Notes: generated from the letters alone by a model not told the origin. Positions 25,870 to 37,699 are shown, counted from the first letter of the stretch. The stretch: DNA of 64,000 nt from Perca fluviatilis (GCF_010015445.1 NC_053127.1:11257776-11321775); one strand, 5' to 3'. Program-made: numbers and translations.

Positions 25870-28480
25870 TGTGAAAAGCATCCTCCTTCATGGAAATGAA
25901 GGGAGGTGTCCATAATGATGATGAAAAAATCAGGCTAAAAACTATGCATTATTACTCATTATCAATTGGTGTGTTGTTCCAAAGAGGTTTCTGTGACTGA
26001 TGCAGAGGTGAAATTATTTCAGAAAAAGCAAAAGACATTTGAAAGAGTTCACCTGAATGCTAACACGTTTGTTACTCAGAACCCAACCCTTGAAGCATCT
26101 ACACTAACCTCTTTAGAAGCCGCCATTGTTGTTTTGAACGAACAGTCGCCTCTCTGTGTCGTCATACATACCTAAACCACTCCGGCAGCTGCCAGTGGCT
26201 CCGACCAGGACGATTACTGGCCAGACTTCGGTGGCTCGGGCACAAACACAGCCTGCCAAGATTCAACCATAGATAAACTACATCATAAATTGCTTTACAT
26301 AAATAACATTGATCGCATTCAGATGATCAAAACATACCACTTTTAGCATCATGTATGTCAAAATTGGTGGAATCAGTTCCAACACTTCTACAATTTATGA
26401 CTAAGTGGGTGACACTGGAGGCTACGCAGACTTCCAACATGACATGAACGCATCATGAGCCCAGCTCCAACATCAAAGCGGGCTGAGCTTCCCAGGCCAA
26501 CACATTTTCACCGTCTGAGAGACACATTTGCATGTCATTACACGGAGATTGCTGCACGGCCCAATCAGAAACGATTTAAAAAAATATATATGTTTTCCCA
26601 GCACCCTACATGAAGAAAAAGTATGGCAAGCCACCAGCAGCACCGACAGCAGGGCACACCCCCAGCCATGCACAAGCTTTTAAAACAGTCACCTCAAAAG
26701 GATCTGAAAAGGAAAACAAAGAGACCTCTAACGACAAACTTTCCACACATCTTCTCAAAGCGTCCACATACATACAGGTGAGTTGTGGTCTAAACACACA
26801 ACCTCACACTCATCACAGCAGGTGTCAATCTGTGGCCAAAAGCTATGTTCTTAAGCTTTCACTTGTTTTCTGAGCACCGTAGCAGGAGCCAAACAGACTC
26901 CCACACACTCATGCAATCGTTCGCCGGGGATCTCTATGAAACGCCCTCAGACTAAGCAACTCTGGATGGATGTCAGCATGTAATTGCATGAGCTGTCAAC
27001 ACTGTTGTTGTTGCGCATACACTAAACACAAATAAATAATAACTGAGCCGTGTTGTCTTGATGATTTCAGGCCTTATAGGATAGGACAAGATGACAATTT
27101 TGTGTTTGGGTAAGAAAAGTTGAATCTTTCATGGGCACTTGTGTTCATAAAACATGTATGAATATTTGGTATGTTGTATAGTTGCTGTCTGAAAGTATTT
27201 TTTAGTTTTAGCATAGAAAAAAGCAATTGCTAACACAAGGGCTTGAAAAACATATCACCAAAGACCTTGAAACTATAATAATCAAGAAAAACTCCTTCTC
27301 AGAAGCTAGCTTGCCTTCCCCTCAATTGTATAGGCTTTCAGTGGCTAAGGTTGAAGCCAAGACATGCTTACAAAGGCCCACCTTGAACCTCCATAAAACT
27401 TTAAACTGCTGTCTTGCCCTTCATGATGAATAATGGTTTTGTTGTCCTTGGTTGCATCAGAAAACAGAAAACCATCCAGATAGATTTATTTAAAAGCCAC
27501 CAGGACACTGTTAGCTGCACTCAGTCTGCACAGCTCTTATAAAAAAGGAAAGACATGCTGAAGTTTTGCAAGTTGAGCAGTGGGAGGACACATTGCTTTG
27601 GTGAGCGCTCGCCAAATGCTCCATAGCTGCTACTGATTATACAGCATATAAAAGCGGTGAATAATGTTGTTTTGGATAGAAAGGCCGTTGGCACAGCACA
27701 TCGACCGGGCTGAGAGATGTCAACATGTGTCGTGAATGCAGCTTGTTTTGATGCTGCCTCTTCATTGGCAATCACTTTGTTTGGAAAGCATTTTCCAAAC
27801 AAACACAGATTTTTCCCCAATGTGCAACATTGATGTGTCAAAGCTGCAGAAAAGATTTAATTTTACTCTATTGAGGAGTCCTTCCACACCCTCTATATTT
27901 GGTCCTAACGTTTTAAAAAATGACTTAATTATAAAGCCTCTTGCGTCAAGCTAGAGGCTGCAAAAGCTGACTTTGTGTATTTGGGGTTATACCAGGATCA
28001 CCAAAACCTCACCCAAAGTCATCCTCAAAAGCTCTCTAAATCCTGTCTGGTGTCCACCTGAAAATAGGATAGAGTACATCGATTTTATAATACGTACAGT
28101 TTGAGTTGCATGACTGGTCTGTTGTTGAGGCTATGCTAGTGAAGTGCTAATGCAAATGTGGTCCTCACCTGCATTGACCAAGAAAAATAGAACAATGATA
28201 ACATCTAGAAACAATGTCCTTAACAAAGAACGGATCTTACTAACAAAAAAATTTCTGTGTTCCTTTTTTTCCCTGAAAACGGCAACAAAAGTGTATACAC
28301 AAATATTTTATTTTATTGAATGAAAGTGTATCTTTGTTTTTAAAAATGTATGTATTCAGTAGGAACCAATTTGGCATGGTGCTGAGTGCCACAAACAGGG
28401 CAGACTGTTGTCATTCACTGTTCGTACTTATACCAACGAAAAGTAAGGCACTATTTAATTCATATAACCCAGGATGTGCA
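25870..28480. other. intergenic DNA, nothing firm
   Basis: Unique-looking AT-rich DNA. Around 26100-26270 a short stretch (CCGCCATTGTTGTTTTGAAC...GACTTCGGTGGCTCGGGC) resembles a fish MITE interior but has no ends. No exon was recognised. Confidence 0.5.
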
Positions 28481-28929
28481 GGGCAAGAAAGGAGGAAGTC
28501 AGGCGACGTTGTATAAAGAGCATAGGGAGGAGCGCGGGTGGATGGATGGGTCAAACCAGAGCCTGTCTATGGAGAGCCTGTTCACTCCCTATTAGCCCCA
28601 TTGTACCAACCCGGAAATTTCCCGAGAGTGGAAGTTCTCCCCTTATTAGACATTCTTTGGTCAAACCAACACTGAACTTTCACCCGCGGAGGCCGCTGTT
28701 CGTGTCCCGTGTAAAAGCAAAAGTCAACGTTGACTTATTTAAAAAGTTAATTAACATAACCCAGGTAAGATAATGCATGAAAATGTGTGCATTACTTTTC
28801 ATAAGATACATACGAACCGTTGTTCACGTTGATCAGGGTAAGGAAGTTGGAAAGTATTGAGAGACGGACTAACAAACTGTTAGATTTGGTGTTTCCATGG
28901 GATTTGTTGACAATAACAGAAATGTATAG

Positions 28930-29777
28930 TATTGCCATCGATACCGTTTTTGAGAACCACAAACTTTTCGAACGTAGCGTTATCAGCGCCATGGCCATCG
29001 CCCCGGAAAGTGCACGCTGTGATACTTCAGCTTACGTCGTATTTACCAAACCTGCAGTTCATCGGGTAATCAGCGCCTTACTACGCCCACTATACCGTAA
29101 ATTGCGCTGTAGCAAAGCGTTAAGTACTGGTGCTATGATACGGCTGAGTGCAGAGTGTGATATTCCCACTGCTGATGCTAGGACTGTTTGAAATGACCCT
29201 GATGCCAATATTTGTGATGTAGCGAGGAGTTTAACAACTGCTGGAATGGAATGTGAACGCTGAGTCGGAGATTCAATGTCATCTATGATTTCTTCCAGTA
29301 ATTGTATTATTGCATAATCTGTAACACTTAATGATTTCGTGTTCACTCAACTGAAAAAGTGTGATCCTTGTGGCAAACATCTTTTCAGCTCGTCTCCTTG
29401 GCCTATGTCTTCATCTTGCTCGGATTACTGCTGCCATTTCACCAGGAGGCATATGCGAGGAAACCCGCTTCCAGGTTTACATCTGCTTTTAAGAGGCGGA
29501 GAATTTTCACGGGCGGTTTTTGTACATACCGCGGAATACATAATTATGCGCACTTTACGCTTCTCCTCCCATCTCTTTATGGGAAACTCCTACTTTCCCC
29601 TTGACCCTCCCGTGAATGCATATGCATGACACGGAAAAGCGCAATTTGCCATTTTCAGTTCCCGCGACAGGCAGTCTGCGCTTTTACCTCAGTGCGGCCT
29701 GTTTGTACATACCTCGCCATGCTTTTACGTGCACGTTGCGAAACAAATACGCCAAAAGCGTTAATACATCTGGCCCT
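28930..29777 (-). mobile_element. truncated PIF/Harbinger-type element
   Basis: The right end, read on the minus strand, is GGGCCAGATGTATTAACGC, a Harbinger-like terminus. About 430 bp further in, a transposase N-terminal reading frame begins (29346-29059). Downstream sequence (TTGGTAAATACGACGTAAGC and similar) looks like element interior, but the left terminus and catalytic region are absent. Limits on the left are approximate. Confidence 0.6.
29059..29346 (-). pseudogene. HARBI1-like transposase, N-terminal fragment
   Basis: An open frame of 95 codons. Residues about 38-85 read IPAVVKLLATSQILASGSFQ, then VLASAVGISHSALSRIIAPV and LNALLQRNLRY. This matches the helix-turn-helix region before the catalytic core of Harbinger transposases (LLATLRxLAtGSFQ...GISQSxxSRII). 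The family product is about 350-400 residues. Here the frame leaves homology after LRYS and stops, with no DDE residues, so it is a dead fragment. The helix-turn-helix part probably bound DNA in the intact protein. Confidence 0.7.
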
Positions 29778-29779
29778 CT

Positions 29780-30960
29780 GTATCTCAAAACACATCACCA
29801 TTGATCATAGTGTTGACCATTTTTGTGAGCGTGATCTTCGCTGTACTCAAGAAGTTGAAGAAGAGTTGAACTGTACTTTTTTTGGCATATCAACTTTCCC
29901 TCAACTTATCTGTCTGCTTCTATTTCAGGTAGTGAATTCTTAGCTTATCTCTCCAGAGAAGGAACTTACACGGATATATATGGAAAAACAGCACAGCTAG
30001 AGCAAGAATGTTGCCAATCTCAACAAGAGTTGAAGCCCTCACCTAAAATGCAACATGTCTTGTCTCAACATTGCATGCTGGTCTATGGAGGCAGCTGTCA
30101 GTGTGATGCTGTTATCTCTGCCTCTCCTATGATAGATCTCTCCCTGTATGATTGCTGAACGACTGTAAAAATGGTAAGCCTAAAAAGAAACCTCTCTCTT
30201 TGATTCGGAGGGGCTGATGCCGAAACCTGACATTTATAGTTGATGTTTTATATAGTTAAAGATATTTCTGCTGTCAGGCTTCATTGTAGCTGCTCTGGAA
30301 ATATCCTGACAGGAGATCACAGTCTCCATGACTGGCCTGTTATCCACAGGAATAAAATATAAACATTACAAAAAATAAAAATGGGAACGGAAATGTAAGC
30401 TACATCACCACCAGCTGCTTTGCGTGTTTTTCCCCACTTTTGGTTTCAGCATTTTATGTAAAAAATGTCAATGAATTAAAGCCCAGGCATTACGTAATTG
30501 CATCTATGCACTTTGTTTTGACACATACACGTTTTGTCAAGCAGTGTGGCTCCTCCTTAGTAGTTTGATGTGATGAATACTGGTTTTGGAGGAGCCCCAC
30601 TGCAGTGACCCGATAAGGCATAAATGGTATGTATGCTCACAGAGGGCCTGCGGATTAATTCACTCGGAGTCACCCCTGCACTCCACATCGAAACAAATAA
30701 CCACTGAGCTGAATCTATTCCAGTGCTGAAATGCCACTGACATACGGCATCAGAAAAATGATATGTTAAACCAGTGAAGTCCTGTTATTACCAGAGGTGG
30801 ACTCATACTGTTTGACTGAACGTCAAATGTCTAATTAAATGGATTACCACTAGTATAAGTACGAAATGACAAAATGACATGAATGTATGCTGCAAGTACT
30901 GTATATTTTTCCATAAGAGGAAAACACAAGCCTGTCACAGCCTGTGGTGAGCTGGTTTGA
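29780..30960. other. intergenic DNA, nothing recognised
   Basis: No exon, RNA gene or bounded repeat was recognised between the two Harbinger remnants. Confidence 0.5.
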
Positions 30961-31593
30961 CAGGTTGCGGGACCAGAAACACAGTCTAAGGCAAAGATCT
31001 TCAACAGGGGGTCCGGGGCCCCTAATGGAATTTCTCAGAAGTAGGAATCTGTATCTGTGCTGAAACCAATGCTAAATATATTATTAATGCATTTCTTTTC
31101 TTAGTGAAAATCAACTACTGCATGTTTTGTTCTTTTTCAAGTGTGCAATTTACTGACAATGTAAAATGAACTAATTCTAAGGGCCCTATCTTGCACTCAG
31201 CGCAATTGCCTTTGTACACCGACGCATGTATCATTCCTATTTTGCACCCGACGCACAGCGGACTTTTCCCTCCACAGACGCACGTCGGTAAATTAGGGAA
31301 TGTATTTGCGCTCCAGGGGGCGGTTCAGCGAAAAGAGGAGGCGTGTTCCGGCGCAAACGTTACGTAGTCCTATTTTGCAGTTTCAGAAAACAATTCTGCC
31401 ACTGACCAGGAAAAACCTGGTCTAAAGTCAGTGGCTCTAGTCTAAAGTCAGTAGCGTGTTATTCAGATGCTATTTTAGGGGCGCATGCTTGGCCATAATG
31501 TAGTGTGTGCACAACGCGCATACACTTCTCTCATCTACAGCAGTTCCCATTTTTGAAAACCATACATAATTACAAAGAAAAATATTACTGAAA

Positions 31594-31777
31594 ATGCGCT
31601 TCAGGTGTTTGGATAGGTCAGGAGGCAATTTACAGTACAGTCCTCAAAAAGTCGCAGCATTCTTTGTGGCTTGTTGTGTTTTACACATTTCCATGAATCA
31701 TGGATGTGTTGATGACATAAATGAGGAAATATTAGAGGACTTATGGCGGAGAGTGTTGTTGAACTACGGTGGGATTG
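31594..31777 (+). pseudogene. Harbinger transposase C-terminal remnant
   Basis: The frame reads MRFRCLDRSGGNLQYSPQKV, AAFFVACCVLHISMNHGC and INEEILEDLWRRVL. The RFRCLDRSGG...YSPxKV...VACCVLHN block is the conserved tail of HARBI1-type DDE transposases. The upstream catalytic part is missing, and the canonical Asn after LH is lost. The codons after the GGIG at about 31780 no longer match the family. This is not a host gene. Confidence 0.8.
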
Positions 31778-31995
31778 GACACCGGCGGAATCTGGTGAAT
31801 CTGGAGTATCGCGCGGCGACGCTCCTGATGGGAAGCCGGTGGACGGAGATGGAGTGGGGGAGGAGGAAGGGGCACAACAGGTGCAGGTGGTGCGTTTGGA
31901 GGCCCACGCTCCATTGCTGCAGCAATCCTCTCCAGACTTGAGGAGATGGCGCCCGAGGGTCGCGCAGCAACATGCCACCCGGCCAAGACGGGCAT
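31741..31995 (-). pseudogene. possible Harbinger Myb-like protein C-terminal remnant
   Basis: The minus-strand frame reads ISSSLERIAAAMERGPPNAP followed by a proline-rich tail. A short LERIAAAME helix before the C terminus is typical of the SANT/Myb-like accessory proteins encoded opposite Harbinger transposases. Its convergence with the transposase tail fits that two-gene layout. It overlaps the plus-strand remnant, so homology should be tested. Confidence 0.5.
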
Positions 31996-32306
31996 TTATT
32001 ACTTTGCCGCATCCCGGACAGCTCCGCTGCCGTGCGCCGGCGCAAATCCGCCGTGATAATAGCAGTCCGCCATGGAACAACGCGCCTGCTCTTAAAGGGA
32101 ATGTAAGATGACGCTCTGATTGGTTATTTTCACGCGTTACGCCCAAACCACACCTAGATACTTCAGACCAACCCATTTTAGATTTGCGTCGGGCGCAAGA
32201 CTCATTTATCCCGCCGGTATAATAGCAACAGCGCCCGAGATCCGCCCACAAAGCTACTTGCGTTTGGCATTTCATACTTGCGTTTCAGATCGTTAAAATA
32301 GGGCCC

Positions 32307-32842
32307 TAAATGTTAAAGGTCCAATATGTAATACTGACAGCTGGCATTTAAAATGGTTACTGCAGTCCAAATTAAAAATACTGAAAAGAGTTGTCTCCCC
32401 GGCCCCTCCTCCCCCAGAAGTTCACGGGAGTTGCCAGGTTGAGAAAGACAACCCAACGTCACACAATGTCAATGTTAGCTTGATGCTAGTCTCGCATTGC
32501 CAGACATTACTCCGCAGCGCAGCGGAGTTGCTAGATGCAGCTATGTTGACGGTTATAAAAGCCCGTGCTCTCGCGGAGCCTTGTGCCCGACTGACAGCCT
32601 CCCTTTCTCCGCTTAACGTCATTGCAGAAGTAGCTTAGAAGACCGCAACCTCACGGTCGTCTGTACCCAGGACACAGTCACCGTCTGTCAGCTACGCCCG
32701 CTGAACCGTAGCGGGGGAACAATTTCGGCAGAGGGGACATTGTCTGTACTACTACTTCCAGACCCACTATACAGCTTGTCTATACACTGTACATTACACT
32801 TTATGGTTACATACCAGTTTGTAAGAAAGTGGGAATCATCGA
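32307..32842. mobile_element. TTAA-type MITE next to the Harbinger copy
   Basis: GTTAAAGGTCCAATATGTAA opens a block with words recognised from a high-copy fish repeat (GTTGTCTCCCCGGCCCCTCC, AACCCAACGTCACACAATG, TCTCGCATTGCCAGAC). A shortened second copy starts at about 32886. The right end was not defined. Confidence 0.55.
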
Positions 32843-32908
32843 GTGTGCAATTTACTGACAATGTAAAATGAACTAATTCTAAATGTTAAAAGTCCAATAT
32901 GTAATACT
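32843..32908. repeat. duplicate of the Harbinger target, empty site
   Basis: The first 40 bp are identical to 31141-31180. The next 26 bp match 32310-32335 with one difference, and a single TAA stands where the 1126-bp element and second TAA lie in the other copy. A third, diverged relative of the left flank lies at about 37564-37690. Confidence 0.9.
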
Positions 32909-33129
32909 CTCCCCGGTAGTGTTGACGAACTGACCGAAGAGCCGGTTAATTAACCCGAGTCGTGTCACTGAACTGGGAGAATCGAGTGCCATACGTCAAT
33001 GAACTGACTCACTCCTGTTTTTTTTACCTCATTAGCGCCTCCACTGGTGTGGTGGTAGAATCAATCAGGAAATGGGCTACCTCGAGCACCACAATTGGAC
33101 CAAAAGAGTTGTTGAAGAGTTGTAGATTG

Positions 33130-34930
33130 GAGACCGCGCACCAGGCTACTGAACGAGACCGAATGTAACCGTGCAACAGCTCGAGTCTAATGTAATCAAG
33201 CGGTGTCTTGGTTCTTGGCAAGTTTGAGTTATTAACCAAGCCTTATTTCTGGTGCAGCTTAGATGATTGTGTTCATGGCAATTCAAACATTATCGATGGG
33301 GAAGTACATCACATACAAATACACGTAATGTTATCTTGGTAGTTATGTTAAAGTGATGGTTCGGAGTAATTTCACCCTAGGGTCCTTTGCACCATGACCT
33401 CGAGCCAAACACCCCCCCAGAAGCTTTTTTCACCTGGGTCTAACATTGGGAGAGTTAGCGTAGAGTAGCGTTAGCCGCTGAATAGCTTAGCGCAGAGGCT
33501 CATGGATCGAAGTGTCTCTTAACATTACCCCACTAATAATGCCCGAAATGATACCAAAGGTCTACATTAGTATATATAGGTTATGCACTCATAAAACGAT
33601 GGATTGTAAAGTTTGTAAGTACACTTCTGCTCTCTGCTGTTGTTGTTGCTGCTGTAAGACGAGTGCTTAGGGACATCTACAAATTACAACACCGAAAGAG
33701 ATGCAACAAAATATATTTTTAATTTAACTTATTTTTTAAAGTAAGTGCTGTAGTATAACTAGCAGGAGACAAGTAATAATTGAGGTAAGTTTGGAGACAT
33801 TACCTTATTTAATCATTAAATTAATAAATATTTTTGTTGCATCTCTTTCGGTGTTGTAATTTGTAGATGTCCCTAAGCACTCTTACTGCCCGGTAGTAAC
33901 AGCAGCAGCAGCAGCAGCAGCAGAGAGCAGAAGCCAGCAGGCAAATGTTATTTACATAAACTTCTGGTGTACTTACAAATTTTACAATCCATCCGTTTTA
34001 TGAGTGCATAACCTATTTGTACTACTGTAGACGTTTGGTATCATTTCGGGCATTATTAGTGGGGTAATGTTAAGAGACACTTCGGATCCATTAGCCTCTG
34101 CGCTAAGCTATTCAGCTGATAACGCTACGCTACGCTAACGCTCCCAATGTTCGACCCAGGTGAAAAAAGCTTCTGGGAGGGCGTTTGGCTCGAGATCATG
34201 GTGCAAAGGACCCTAGGGTGAAATTACTCCGAACCATCACTTTAAGTTAAATGTTAGAGAAGTGAATGTTGCAGGCTGCATGGTAGGTATGTCACGAGGA
34301 GATCGCACACCAGGCTACTGAACGAGACCGAATGTAACCGTGCAACCGCTTGGTGCTCGAGTCTAATGTAATCAAACGGGTGTCTAGGTTCTCGGCAAGT
34401 TTGAGTTATCAATCGATCCCAGAAGTACAGAAGCCTTTATTTCTCGTGCGTCTTAGATGATTGTGTACATAGAAATTCATAGGCTACATTACCAATGGAT
34501 AATACAGGTCATCTTATCTTGGTAGTTATGTTAAGTTAAATGTTTGTTACATGGTAGGTAGGCAGTCACGAGGAGACCACGCACCAGGCTACTGAACGAG
34601 ACCGTAACCGTGCCTAATGCATGAGTCTAATGTAATCAAACGGGTGTCTCGGTTCTCTGCAATTTGGAGTTATCAACCGATCCCAGAAGCCTTTATGTCT
34701 CGTGCATCTTAGAATTGTGTTCATGGAAAGTCATAGGCTACATTACCAAGGGGAAAGTATTATATCACGTTAAAATACACTTAATGCTATCTTAGTAGTT
34801 ATGTTAAGTTAAATGTTAGAATTGAATGTTGCTACATGGTAGGTAGGCTGTCACAAGGAGACCGCACACCAGGCTACCGAATGTAACCGTGGCCAGTGCG
34901 TGAGTCTAGTGTCGGTCAGTATGAGTGTAT
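33130..34930. repeat. tandem repeat, about 275-bp unit, four copies
   Basis: Units begin GAGACCGCGCACCAGGCTAC at 33130, and equivalents start at about 34299, 34573 and 34858. Each has CGAATGTAACCGTGCAAC, TCTAATGTAATCAA, TTTGAGTTAT and GGTAGTTATGTTAAG. The first unit is split by the 890-bp palindromic element and the fourth is partial. No coding potential was seen. Confidence 0.85.
33352..34241. mobile_element. 890-bp palindromic TTAA element
   Basis: TTAA at 33348-33351 and 34242-34245 flanks termini AGTGATGGTTCGGAG and CTCCGAACCATCACT. Almost the whole element is an imperfect palindrome: arms of about 390-435 bp surround a spacer of about 65 bp near 33741-33805. A CTG/TTG run in the left arm faces a CAG run (33902-33923) in the right arm. 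The TTAA target suggests piggyBac-type mobilisation. No coding frame is visible. Confidence 0.88.
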
Positions 34931-35107
34931 AAATAGTATGTCAGCCTATTTCAGAGACATGGAGAGCAGGACATTTGCAGTTTGAGGCTACATGTCTTGG
35001 AGCGACTATGGCGGGGGAAGTAAACGTGCAATTTTTTCAAAGCAGAAAAATACTGGCTTTAGCATTGTTGTCAGAAAACAGTATTTCAACTTAGCATGTT
35101 TCCTTAA

Positions 35108-37443
35108 AGGGGTGATAGAATGATTATATAGGGTATTTTACACTGTTCCTTAAGGTCTCCTAATGGGGTATGTAACATTGGTTGGGCTGAAAATTGCCCG
35201 AATGATATTTTATTAGGCCCTTAACTACCCTGTGAATATGGCTCTATTTGGAACAAGAGCTTTTCTTCCAAATATGGTATGCTCATGAATATTCAGAATG
35301 ATTCGGCGCTGATTGGTTTGAGCAAACTACATAGAAACACATGGGAGACTCTCATATTTCAGACACTGCAAAGTTATACATTGTTTATCGGGCTATTTCG
35401 TTATTAAATTCACTTCTGATACTTTTTTAAGCGAGAAATCAACTATATAAAGCTCAAATATGGGCCGTTTTACGAAAATTGATGGCTAATTGCAAATTTG
35501 GTAAGACTGTGTGTCGGCCTGCCTTCCTTCACAGACCCCGGTCTGCTATGAGGTACTTGGAGCTCGGTCACGGCTGCAGCCCACAGCAGGGACTACCAAC
35601 ACCGCTGCCCTGACAGAGCTCCAGGGCCTTCAACTCCCCTCTTCCTGCTAGCTAAATGGCCCGTTGTGTGAGAGTGAGAGCGCCGTCAGCGAGCTTGTTA
35701 CACCAGCAATCTGTTACCACATGTTACACACATGTCACGCCACTTATACAAAATCTAATTAAAGGTCTTATAAAGCTAACAACGGTGTCCGATTTCAAGT
35801 TAATGAATATTTGTGAAGACAAAGTGTTTTGTTAGCTGCGACTGTCCCTTCAATCCTAGCTATGTGTAGCTACAAACCACGGATAGTTAGCTTCCTTTTC
35901 GCCTTATTGATTATATTTAGAGTTTGAATTTCATCCACGCCACTTACACAAATCTAAATATATGTCTTATAAACCTAACACGTGTCCGATTTCAATTTAA
36001 TGAATATTTGTAAACTAGGTTTTAGTTAGCTGCGACTGTCCCTTCAATCTAGCTATTGAGCTACAAACCAGGATATTATTTTTTTAAAAAATTTCAACTT
36101 ACACAACATCTAATTATAGGTCTTATAAAGCTAACAACGGTGTCCGATTTCAAGTTAATGAATATTTTGAAGACAAAGTGTTTTGTTAGCTGCGACTGTC
36201 CCTTCAATCCTAGCTATGTGTAGCTACAAACCACGGATAGTTAGCTTCCTTTTCGCCTTTAATTCGATTATATTTACAGTTTGAAATTTCGGTCACGCCA
36301 CTTTACACAAAAATCTAACTATATGTCTTATAAACCTAACAACGGTGTCCGATTTCAATTTAATGAATATTTGTGAAGACTAGGTGTTTCGTTAGCTGCG
36401 ACTGTCCCTTCAATCCTAGCTACAAATCACGGATAGTTAGCTTCCTTTTTGCCTTAATTTGAGTATATTTACAGTTTGAATTTCGTCGCACCACTTATAC
36501 AACATCTCCCTAAAGGTTTTATAAAGCTAACAACGGTGTCCGATTTCGATAATGAATATGTGTGAATTCCAGAGGAATTCTAAGAGGAGGCTAGCTAGCT
36601 CTCATTGATAGAGCGACATCCGCAAGCTCTATCAATGAGACTCGCGAAAGCGGCGTTTATTTCCCCAATAGTTTGTTTAAATAACTCAACACATTATAAT
36701 TACACACATTAAAAGATTAACTGGAACCTGTGGTAACAGATTGCTGGCGTAACAAGCTCGCTGACCGTGCTCTCACTCACACACACCGGCATTTAGCTAG
36801 CAGGAAGAGGGGTGCAAGCCCTGGAGCTCTGTCAGAGCACCAGCGTTTAGTAGTCCATTATCCAAAACCGGTGACTTTGGCGCGGGTATGGAGTGCTGTG
36901 GGCTGCCAGTCGTGACGGAGCTCCAAGTACCTCAGAGCAGGCCGGTGGGTGTAGGAAGGCAGGTCGGGCGGAGAGGCAGCAACACAGGCAGCACCGGCAG
37001 CTGAATTCCGCCAAACAGTTGGACAAAATTTGCAATTAGCCATCCATTTTCGTAAAGTGGCCCATATTTGAGCCTTACATAGTTGATTTCTCGCATAAAA
37101 AGTTTCAGAAGTGAATTTTTAATGGAATAGCAGAGATATGCGGACCTAGATTCTGAAGACTACCTGATCTCAGGTCAGTTGTGTAGCCTATGTAAATGTT
37201 GGGGCGTGACCGTTCTCTTAATACACCCATGGGCTGACAAAGGCTCCGGTTTTTGGGAGGTTGACGTCAACTTCCAGCTTTGTTGGGATTCGCCCGTTTT
37301 CAGCGGCAGTTTCAAAATATGAAATTTTCATAGTAAAGGGGTGTCAGTGGGACTTTGAGCTTCTATGTATGTTCTATTTACCCACCGAACTGTCGTTATT
37401 CAACTATGACAGGGTAAAATCGGTTTTGCATTCTATCACCCCT
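35108..37443. mobile_element. 2.3-kb TTAA element (copy A)
   Basis: Flanked by TTAA (35104-35107 and 37444-37447). Both ends begin AGGGGTGATAGAATG when read inward. The left side continues ATTATATAGGGTATTTTACA and the right, read inward, CAAAACCGATTTTACCCTG. It contains a tandem array (35738-36575) and a short hairpin (36600-36640). No transposase is visible. An inverted, shorter relative lies at 47043-48606. Confidence 0.88.
35738..36575. repeat. internal tandem array of copy A
   Basis: Five copies of a roughly 160-205-bp unit are marked by GTGTCCGATTTCAAGTTAAT-like words at about 35786, 35982, 36140, 36345 and 36536. Copies 1 and 3 are nearly identical, and copies 2 and 4 share ACTAGG variants, suggesting amplification as a dimer. 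Confidence 0.8.
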
Positions 37444-37699
37444 TTAATATCTGATGACACATTGTGGTCATGTTTTGATTAAATACGGTAAATGTCATTA
37501 AATCATCATGGGTTATACTGTACTATCTGAAATTACTTTGCCAATGGATTTTTTTGAAAAGTAGAAATCTGTGTTTGTGCTGTGTTACAGATATTAGCAA
37601 TGCATTTCTTTCCTTAGTGAAAACAGCTACTGTATGTTTTGTTCCTTTCCAATTTCCTGACAATGTTAAATGAACAAATTCTAATTGTTAAAAATGTGC

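Larger units (their letters stand above)
31181..32306 (+). mobile_element. 1.1-kb Harbinger derivative with TAA duplication
   Basis: Termini GGGCCCTATCTTGCAC and, inverted at the right, GGGCCCTATTTTAACG are flanked by TAA at 31178-31180 and 32307-32309, the PIF/Harbinger signature. The interior keeps the 3' end of the transposase on the plus strand (31594-31777) and what looks like the 3' end of the Myb-like accessory gene on the minus strand (about 31995-31741). The empty target survives at 32843-32908. It is an internal-deletion derivative. Confidence 0.88.

Noticed and set aside
27521..27841. 106-codon minus-strand frame
   Set aside because: No recognisable domain, homology or splice context, and composition is like other random frames in the intergenic DNA.
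31601..32275. 224-codon minus-strand open reading frame
   Set aside because: It lies entirely within the Harbinger derivative and its translation matches nothing I recognise. The two other frames there carry the recognisable transposase and Myb-like tails.
33130..36575. CRISPR-like regular spacing of repeats
   Set aside because: Units of 160-285 bp without short direct repeats and unique spacers, in a vertebrate genome. They are ordinary tandem repeats.
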